DNA of 8,258 nucleotides, taken from assembly GCA_002732845.1 (NCBI GenBank), contig NVSZ01000023.1, forward strand, positions 5,933-14,190, given 5' to 3'. Under the pieces are notes generated by a model. That model was given only the letters and a program-made list of their open reading frames with translations. It was not told the DNA's origin and did not search any database. The DNA comes from Rhodospirillaceae bacterium. GTDB lineage: Bacteria; Pseudomonadota; Alphaproteobacteria; Rhodospirillales; Magnetovibrionaceae. Shown here piece by piece: positions 6,001 through 8,258 of this stretch (within the stretch, counting starts at the first letter, position 1; every line of letters begins with the position of its first letter). Position numbers and translations under genes: made by a program.

Positions 6001-8258
6001 TTATTGATGGCGTAGCAGAAACAACCACAACGACGTTTGCAGGCGCGGTCAATACGGACAATCATACCAACGGCTATTTGCATGCCGGAGCCGGTGATCT
6101 GATCATCGGTCAAGATGATGGAACACTTGCCCGTCCCTTCAAAGGGGACATGGCCGAAGTCCGGCTGTGGGATGTTGCCCTGACCACAACCGATATTCAA
6201 ACCAACATGAACCAAGGCCTGACGGGTGCAGAAACGGGGCTTTCGGGGTATTGGCCTTTGGACAACAGCTTCAGCACCAACGGCACGACCTTCCTGACCG
6301 AAGACATGTCTTCGAATGGTAATGTGGGAACCTTGGGTGGCGGCACCGTGGCGAATATGCCGTTGGTTGTTTCGACCAAAGGGCAGGCTTTGGAATTTGA
6401 TGGTGTAAATGATTTTGTGAGTATCACGGGTGCCCCTGCGAGCATGACCGCCATTACGATTGAAGCCTGGATTGATCCTGCACAAGTGGGCTCTGGAATA
6501 TTCTCAAAAGGACCTGCGGACTCTGGCACGCTGTTTAACCTTGATTCTGCGGGGCATTTATATTTCTTTAATGGCACAGTTTGGTCAACGGGTACGACGG
6601 TCATTAATACCAATGAGTGGTCTCACGTTTCTGTATCGTTTGATGGAAGTTCCGTAAAATTCTACGTCAATGGTCAACTGGACGCGACGGTTGCCAGCAC
6701 GGGAACCATTAATACGGCGACAAGCTTTGGTATCGGTCATCAAAATGGTGGTGTTGCAGGCGGTGCGGGTCTGAATGAATTTAAGGGCGAAATTGCTGAT
6801 GTAGCCGTTTGGAGCACGGTCCGAACAGCCACAGAAATTGCACTGGACATGTCGGGCAATCTGACCAATACAGCTGGTCTTGTTGGCTATTGGCCATTAG
6901 CAGATGGTTCTGGAACCACGGTTGTTGATTTCTCTAGCAATAATTTAGACGGCACATTGACCGGGCAAACGGCGGGGGCCGAAACGTGGGTTAATACTCT
7001 GCCGAATATTTTTGAAACACATATTGTTGTTGAGCCGGGCGGGGTTTATTTCGATAAATTTATCGCCACGGATGCCGATGGTAATACCCTGACGTATAGT
7101 TTGGATACACAGGCCGCAAACGGTTTTGTGTCACTGAACCCCGATGGTTCCTTTGACTATTCACCAAGTGCGTCTTACCTTGGTACCGACAGTTTTGTGA
7201 TTTCGGTTTTTGATGGCACCACGTCCACGGTGCAAACCATCACCGTTGTAAGTGATGTTGTTAAAGGCACGACGGGCAATGATACGCTTGCGGGGACACC
7301 GGGTGATGACCTTGTGATCGTATCAGCCGGGACGGATACTTACGTCACGAACGGAGGCTCCGACAAGCTTGTCGCACCAACCAGTGTCGGTTTGGAACTG
7401 AGCGATGCTTTAATCGATACGGCGACGGGTAATTTGGTGCTCAGCTTTAGCGACGATATCGGAACGGTGTCCACGACCACGATCCTTACACATGTCACCA
7501 ACCCGCTGAACGAAATTCAGTTTGATGCTAATTTCGATGGCACCATTGATGCAACCACAGAAACGTACTTCGTCGGCACAACGGCCACGGCAAGCTCCAT
7601 TGACAATTGGTTGATTGCGGGCACTGCGGCCGCCGATACCTTGTTAGGCAACAGCGGCAATGATTATCTGTTTGGGGGGGCTGGTAACGATACGTTGACA
7701 GGCGGTGCGGGTAATAATGCCATGCTTGGTGGGGCGGGCAACGACATTATAAATACAGGCGGCGGTGGCTTTGATGCCATCATCACCGGCACGGGTACGG
7801 ATCAAATTAATTTCAACAGTGCGAATTTTGTAAATATTGATCTCGACTATATTGATCTCGCGGGACCTATTGTTGTGAACTTCACAAACCTAGCGGTGGG
7901 CAGTGCGACGATTGTTAAGGGGGCTGCAGGTGTTGATGGAACGGATTCCTTTATCAATGCCGGGTCTATTAATTGGATCAACAGCACCATCAGTGTGATG
8001 GGTACGGATGCCAATGATACGTTTACGGCGGACACTGCAAATATAAATGCGAAGTACGGATTTGAAGGTGGTGCCGGCAATGATATCTTCACGGGCAACG
8101 ACAACACGCGGGTCAGCTATCGTGATGCATCGGGCGGTGTGTCGCTTGACCTTGGTGGCGGGGCGTTTTCTTCCGACAATGTGGCTCAGGTTGATACATT
8201 GACCGTTTCATCGGCGAGCCTTGGTACGTCGGGTAATTATACCGTTACCGTTGGTGGG
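1..8258 (+). CDS. Giant RTX/LamG/cadherin-like surface adhesin, internal fragment (both ends outside window)
   Basis: One frame is open through the whole window. The first complete codon is at base 3 and the last ends exactly at 8258, giving 2752 residues with no start or stop. Bases 1-2 belong to an earlier codon. The product is a mosaic of LamG (concanavalin A-like) domains, cadherin/Ig-like domains, RTX nonapeptides (GGxGxDxU), a serralysin-C-terminal-like domain and a beta-solenoid-like region. It is Thr/Gly/Asn/Asp-rich, and I read no Cys codon in frame. In known families this architecture belongs to type I-secreted, calcium-dependent giant adhesins that act outside the cell in attachment or biofilm formation. 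That role is inferred here, because the N-terminal retention or anchor region and the C-terminal secretion signal are not in the window. Neither secretion partners nor regulatory sequence can be seen. An enzymatic role is less likely, since no catalytic domain is recognisable. Confidence 0.95.
3..299 (+). other. LamG/ConA-like domain, C-terminal half only (LamG-1)
   Basis: Residues 1-99 of the fragment. The stretch NPLEIGHYANPG followed by GGVADVRVWNVDRSATEI and then VGNWPLQ is the usual end of a bacterial LamG-3 type jellyroll domain: strand, exposed-loop strand, the G-x-(I/V)-A-(D/E)-V-R-x-W signature, and the closing GxWPL. It matches the second half of LamG-3 at 1659-2303 (LPLQIGHYSNG, then GQLADMRVWDGVRTAAEI). 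The N-terminal half lies upstream of the window. The segment after GNWPL differs from the other copies and lacks the AETWVNTLP linker, so this copy is not simply a third identical supermodule. These domains generally bind sugars or matrix proteins; no ligand can be deduced here. Confidence 0.85.
321..590 (+). other. Cadherin/bacterial Ig-like domain 1
   Basis: Residues 107-196. The domain opens with PPTTTLAVIEDTAIT, then KIAVNDAEGDALTYSV, GTVTFDGSGNLTYTPNANV, NGSDAFTVQVNDGNGG and VINVNIASVNDA. This is the standard pattern of the roughly 90-residue cadherin-like or Big_9-type tandem repeat of giant bacterial adhesins. The acidic DAEGD and NDG loops and the closing VND are the usual calcium-binding positions between consecutive domains. 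It shares PTKGTVTFD and the PNANVNG(S/T)D run with domain 2 at 2343-2609, so the two are paralogous copies. The likely role is a calcium-rigidified spacer holding the LamG domains away from the cell. Confidence 0.8.
597..1001 (+). other. Second-type cadherin-like domain (TEGxGAQVVD...DVLAF...SITYNN)
   Basis: Residues 199-333, about 135 residues, longer than the neighbouring Ig-like repeats. Landmarks in order are LAFTEGTGAQVVDAGI, VADIDSANLASATIKI, SGEDVLAFADTTNITGSW, GILTLSGSDTLANYQTALRS, ITYNNSSPAPSTQPRTIDF and SVNDGTDDSAVHSKSVSVT, closing with VNSAPDV. From memory this pattern recurs between cadherin repeats in many large bacterial surface proteins. I cannot name the exact Pfam family with certainty. 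The beta-strand alternation and the acidic loops (DIDS, NDGTDDS) fit an extracellular calcium-binding beta sandwich. Only one copy occurs in the window, directly before the first LamG pair. No enzymatic motif is visible. Confidence 0.65.
1017..1640 (+). other. LamG/ConA-like domain 2 (first of pair A)
   Basis: Residues 339-546. The domain starts with ALDGFMQFDGTNDVVDIS (strand 1 of the jellyroll), then AFTYEAWVQTTG, NDGQWHHVAVSYNG with QLYVDG, and GDIAEVRTWDTARTDTEI. It closes with MNQGLTGSETGLTGYWPLD at 1506-1562 and a short Ser/Pro/Asn-rich tail. WHHVAVSYxG, YVDG and IAEVRxWxxAR are the classic landmarks of LamG-3 (Laminin_G_3/ConA-like) domains. About 208 residues is normal for the family. 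The fold commonly binds carbohydrate or host/matrix proteins, often with calcium. The paralogue at 5661-6356 shares the start, the WHHVA core and the MNQGLTG end. Confidence 0.88.
1659..2303 (+). other. LamG/ConA-like domain 3 (second of pair A)
   Basis: Residues 553-767. It follows the previous LamG almost without a linker. GKALTFDGVDDVVTTGL is the opening strand, then YTLEGWINV, GEWNHVAVSVDAVNQQVTVYLNG, LPLQIGHYSNG, DGQLADMRVWDGVRTAAEI and LAGYWPMVDGTGTTVQDFSG. The signatures are complete for a LamG-3 domain. DM replaces the more common EV in the AEVRxW motif. It is more similar to the domain at 6381-6977 than to its immediate neighbour, which shows that the pair was duplicated as a unit. 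It is a probable ligand-binding head; the ligand is unknown. Confidence 0.87.
2304..2342 (+). other. Conserved AETWVNTLPEIFE linker, copy 1
   Basis: These 13 residues join LamG-3 to the following Ig-like domain. The same peptide, with a single E-to-N change, occurs at 6978-7016 in the same position after LamG-5. It is better conserved than most of the flanking domain surface. It probably packs against the LamG jellyroll end or fixes the angle to the next domain; that is inference. Confidence 0.8.
2343..2609 (+). other. Cadherin/bacterial Ig-like domain 2
   Basis: Residues 781-869. It opens with FDIYVTEDQSYHDMLVVQN, then LDGDTLTYSIVTGSEPTKG, TVTFDAANNGHFDYVPNANV, NGTDTFTIKVDDGNGG and VITVNIEPVDDAP. 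The pattern and length match a cadherin-like tandem repeat. It shares PTKGTVTFD and the PNANVNG(S/T)D run with the domain at 321-590. Acidic motifs (LDGD, DDGNGG, VDDAP) lie at the expected calcium sites. It follows the LamG linker directly and leads into domain 3 without a gap. It is predicted to be a spacer in an extended extracellular stalk. Confidence 0.8.
2610..2888 (+). other. Cadherin/bacterial Ig-like domain 3 (LLANDTD type)
   Basis: Residues 870-962. Landmarks are APVATTDALATVQDTVSTF, VASLLANDTDLEGNPLSI, TAGTGGTVTLANGEITFTPN and ANFTYTLSDGFNITTGTANI. The (L)LANDTDxEGxxLxI motif is the hallmark of the Big_9/cadherin_5-like repeats of RTX adhesins. LSDG is the counterpart of the conserved NDG loop. 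It is immediately followed by the first RTX block, a usual order in such proteins, with Ig-like spacers giving way to calcium-binding RTX rolls. Confidence 0.82.
2994..3290 (+). repeat. RTX module repeat, copy A (~297 bp)
   Basis: This encodes DIAVFSGNQANY through DNVGTDGTDTLTN, LRFADGDV and GTAGVDTLNGNTGNDTL to GSTGNDT. It matches the copy at 3402-3695 at an offset of 408 bp at the FSGN end and 405 bp from LRFAD onward, so there is a single-codon indel between them. Bases 3166-3244 against 3571-3649 differ at only 5 of 79 positions by eye. The rest of the module is more diverged. Confidence 0.88.
3402..3695 (+). repeat. RTX module repeat, copy B (~294 bp)
   Basis: This encodes DVAIFSGNRADY through DNVGSDGVDTVTN, LRFADEDV and GTAGVDTLNGNTGNDTL to GSTGADT. 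It is the partner of the copy at 2994-3290. The stretch 3571-3649 is nearly identical to 3166-3244 at DNA level, including at synonymous sites. That points to a recent duplication or gene conversion of the RTX core. Copy B then runs into the serralysin-like domain where copy A continues with more nonapeptides. Confidence 0.88.
3684..4022 (+). other. Serralysin C-terminal-like (Peptidase_M10_C type) RTX-capping domain, internal
   Basis: Residues 1228-1340. GADTFKYISATDSTATSMDT, ITDFVTGTDKIEFTGM, a variable middle with FFTDGTDGYVAIQG, then DQTLIKLAGLTTPPDQADF and VGI. This order (G-A-D-x-F, D-x-I-x-D-F-x-x-G-x-D-K-I, then D-x-L-I-x-L-A-G and DF-V-G) is the pattern of the C-terminal domain of serralysin-type proteases and many other type I-secreted RTX proteins. 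There it caps the beta-roll and sits next to the secretion signal. Its position here, with at least 1412 residues after it, is unusual. No protease domain or HExxH motif is seen in the window. The assignment comes from motif order only. Confidence 0.72.
4041..4140 (+). other. W...NW...P entry module of the solenoid region
   Basis: Residues 1347-1380. Trp codons lie at 4041, 4068 and 4086 in the frame W-TNTGGDGL-W-ATTTN-W, followed by DTNTVPDATTDVIIG. The spacing W-x8-W-x5-W-x5-P then hydrophobic strand resembles the repeat start (G-x-W-x-x-x-x-N-W-x-x-x-x-x-P) that precedes beta-helical passengers in autotransporter-like and other exported bacterial proteins. It follows directly after the serralysin-like cap and appears to begin a new structural unit. 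Confidence 0.6.
4251..4520 (+). repeat. Intra-solenoid repeat, copy A (90 codons)
   Basis: It begins TNAGTINMNGS, passes through FTNTGTF, YNRI and FNKVGG, and ends LYVEGAGTTF. Its partner lies at 5007-5276, exactly 756 bp (252 codons) away at both ends, with small compensating shifts between. It is clearly diverged outside these anchors. The shared rare markers (Y-x-RI, FNKVGG, L-x-x-x-G-x-GTTF) set it apart from the general N-x-G-T pattern. Confidence 0.82.
5007..5276 (+). repeat. Intra-solenoid repeat, copy B (90 codons)
   Basis: It begins TNAGTINMAGS, passes through LTNTGTI, YSRI and FNKVGG, and ends LFIQGTGTTF. It is the partner of 4251-4520 at a 252-codon offset. In copy A the repeat continues into more N-x-G-T turns, while copy B leads to the capping segment at 5319. 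Confidence 0.82.
5319..5636 (+). other. Cap/terminal module of the solenoid region
   Basis: Residues 1773-1878. Landmarks are GSMTINGANTNTATANYTID, VSGTGTTAGTDYDVINYTDA, VDGTFHMNFMNG, QQTFQVMNYASATAGTFNV and AYTFTGTVNGTNVVVTASV. The run of a short G-x-x-Y strand, Gt-x-YDvI, x-GtF, qxFqVmxyxxxxGtF is the pattern that commonly closes autotransporter-like beta-helix stretches. Its location between the last N-x-G-T turns and LamG-4 supports a capping role. The family name is not certain. Confidence 0.55.
5661..6356 (+). other. LamG/ConA-like domain 4 (first of pair B)
   Basis: Residues 1887-2118. ALDGFMQFDGTNDSVVVAN opens the domain, then ITYETWIRTTDTG, LDGQWHHVAMSYDN with IIVIDGVAE, GDMAEVRLWDVALTTTDI and MNQGLTGAETGLSGYWPLD at 6207-6266. 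It is about 24 residues longer than its partner at 1017-1640. Extra sequence sits in the central loops, including NHTNSDNNLGWKFSIEN and the NTDNHTNGYLHAGAGD segment before the AEVRxW strand. Bases 5667-5692 are identical to 1023-1048 over 26 bases. A complete LamG-3 signature is present. Loop insertions are where ligand specificity usually varies in this fold, so pair B may bind something different; that is inference. Confidence 0.88.
6381..6977 (+). other. LamG/ConA-like domain 5 (second of pair B)
   Basis: Residues 2127-2325. GQALEFDGVNDFVSITG, then ITIEAWIDPAQVG, IFSKGPADSGTLFNLDSAGH, TNEWSHVSVSFDGSSVKFYV with NGQLDATV, SFGIGHQNGG, KGEIADVAVWSTVRTATEI and LVGYWPLADGSGTTVVDFSS. The usual AEVRxW motif reads ADVAVW, losing the Arg that the other four copies keep. 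The domain is about 16 residues shorter than its partner at 1659-2303. It is otherwise a full LamG-3 domain and ends in the conserved AETWVNTLP linker. Confidence 0.86.
6978..7016 (+). other. Conserved AETWVNTLPNIFE linker, copy 2
   Basis: This is the second occurrence of the 13-residue linker first seen at 2304-2342, again between a pair-closing LamG and a cadherin/Ig-like domain. Only one residue differs (N for E), although the codons have drifted at several synonymous positions. That is consistent with selection on the peptide. Confidence 0.8.
7017..7256 (+). other. Cadherin/bacterial Ig-like domain 4
   Basis: Residues 2339-2418, about 80 residues. THIVVEPGGVYFDKFIATDA, DGNTLTYSLDT, NGFVSLNPDGSFDYSPSAS, YLGTDSFVISVFDGTTS and TVQTITVV follow the same order as the domain at 2343-2609, with an LTYSL strand, an FDYSP strand and a GTDSF strand. 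It is slightly shorter and lacks the closing NDAP linker, running into RTX-like sequence instead. It is the downstream partner of LamG pair B, so the supermodule LamG-LamG-linker-Ig occurs twice. Confidence 0.75.
7266..7619 (+). other. Degenerate RTX motifs plus unrecognised segment
   Basis: Residues 2422-2539. The start, GTTGNDTLAGTPGDDLVIVS, carries one good and one partial RTX-like turn, followed by AGTDTYVTNGGSDKLV, a GxDTYxxxxGxD variant of RTX repeats. The rest (LELSDALIDTATGNLVLSF, TTTILTHVTNPLNEIQF, NFDGTIDATTETYFVG) has alternating hydrophobic residues and Asp-rich loops but matches no family I recognise. It runs into the second RTX block. It may be the flanking beta-strand layer that often borders RTX rolls. 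Confidence 0.5.
7620..7808 (+). other. RTX calcium-binding nonapeptide block 2
   Basis: Residues 2540-2602. GTAAADTLLGNSGNDYLFGG, AGNDTLTGGAGNNAMLGG and AGNDIINTGGGGFDAIITGT form about five consecutive nonapeptide turns, three of them with the full GxxGND core. One (GAGNNAM) has Asn in place of the calcium-ligand Asp. The FGGAG codons include a run of seven G at 7674-7680. This block is shorter than block 1 and probably forms a short beta-roll. Confidence 0.9.
7809..8258 (+). other. Unrecognised beta-rich segment with a further RTX turn, continuing past the window
   Basis: Residues 2603-2752. NFNSANFVNIDLDYIDLAGP, IVVNFTNLAVGSATIVKGAA, SINWINSTISVMGTDANDTF, then GFEGGAGNDIFTGND at 8058-8102, RVSYRDASGGVSLDLGGGAF and DTLTVSSASLGTSGNYTVTV. 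The single GGAGNDIF nonapeptide and the following VSYRDAxGGVSLDLGGG strand pattern are frequent in RTX proteins: a beta-roll turn, then the GGVxxDLxxG motif. The first part looks like a Thr/Asn/Asp-rich beta region with no family name I can give. The frame is still open at the last base. Confidence 0.6.

Noticed and set aside
5562..6485. 307-codon open frame on the - strand
   Set aside because: It lies fully antisense to the LamG-4 coding sequence. Its translation is Arg/His/Ile/Gly-rich with no domain pattern, and it resembles the antisense frame at 882-1514 only because the sense LamG regions are duplicated. It is a codon-bias shadow.

Overview
The whole window lies inside one gene. The + strand frame whose first complete codon is at base 3 stays open to base 8258, giving 2752 codons with no stop, no gene start and no gene end. 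I see no intergenic DNA, RNA gene, promoter, terminator, CRISPR array or mobile element. The product is an internal piece of at least 2752 residues (roughly 270-280 kDa) of a giant secreted or surface-anchored, repeat-rich protein of the RTX adhesin type. It is rich in Thr, Gly, Asn, Ala and Asp, poor in Lys and Arg, and I found no Cys codon in frame. All of this is typical of large calcium-binding proteins exported by Gram-negative type I secretion. GC near 50% by eye, heavy use of ACG/GCG/GGC, and RTX joined to LamG and cadherin-like modules suggest a proteobacterium, perhaps a marine alphaproteobacterium. That assignment is weak.

Layout (residue n begins at base 3n): the C-terminal half of a LamG domain (3-299); a cadherin/Ig-like domain (321-590); a second type of cadherin-like domain (597-1001); a LamG pair (1017-1640 and 1659-2303); a conserved linker (2304-2342); two cadherin/Ig-like domains (2343-2609 and 2610-2888); an RTX block with two copies of a module offset by about 405 bp (2907-3695); an internal domain resembling the serralysin C-terminal domain (3684-4022); a W/NW entry module and a beta-solenoid-like stretch of Asn-x-Gly-Thr turns with its own cap (4041-5636); a second LamG pair (5661-6356 and 6381-6977) with the same linker (6978-7016); a cadherin/Ig-like domain (7017-7256); sparse RTX motifs around an unrecognised segment (7266-7619); a second RTX block (7620-7808); and an unrecognised beta-rich segment carrying another RTX motif to the window end.

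How the parts may work together (inference): the cadherin/Ig-like and RTX modules would act as calcium-stiffened spacers that fold after export. The LamG pairs would be the likely ligand-binding heads, perhaps for carbohydrate or matrix. The beta-solenoid would be a long rigid rod or a second binding surface. The main points of interest are the large LamG-pair duplication, the passenger-like solenoid inside an RTX protein, and a normally C-terminal RTX domain buried in mid-protein, which may mark an ancient fusion junction.
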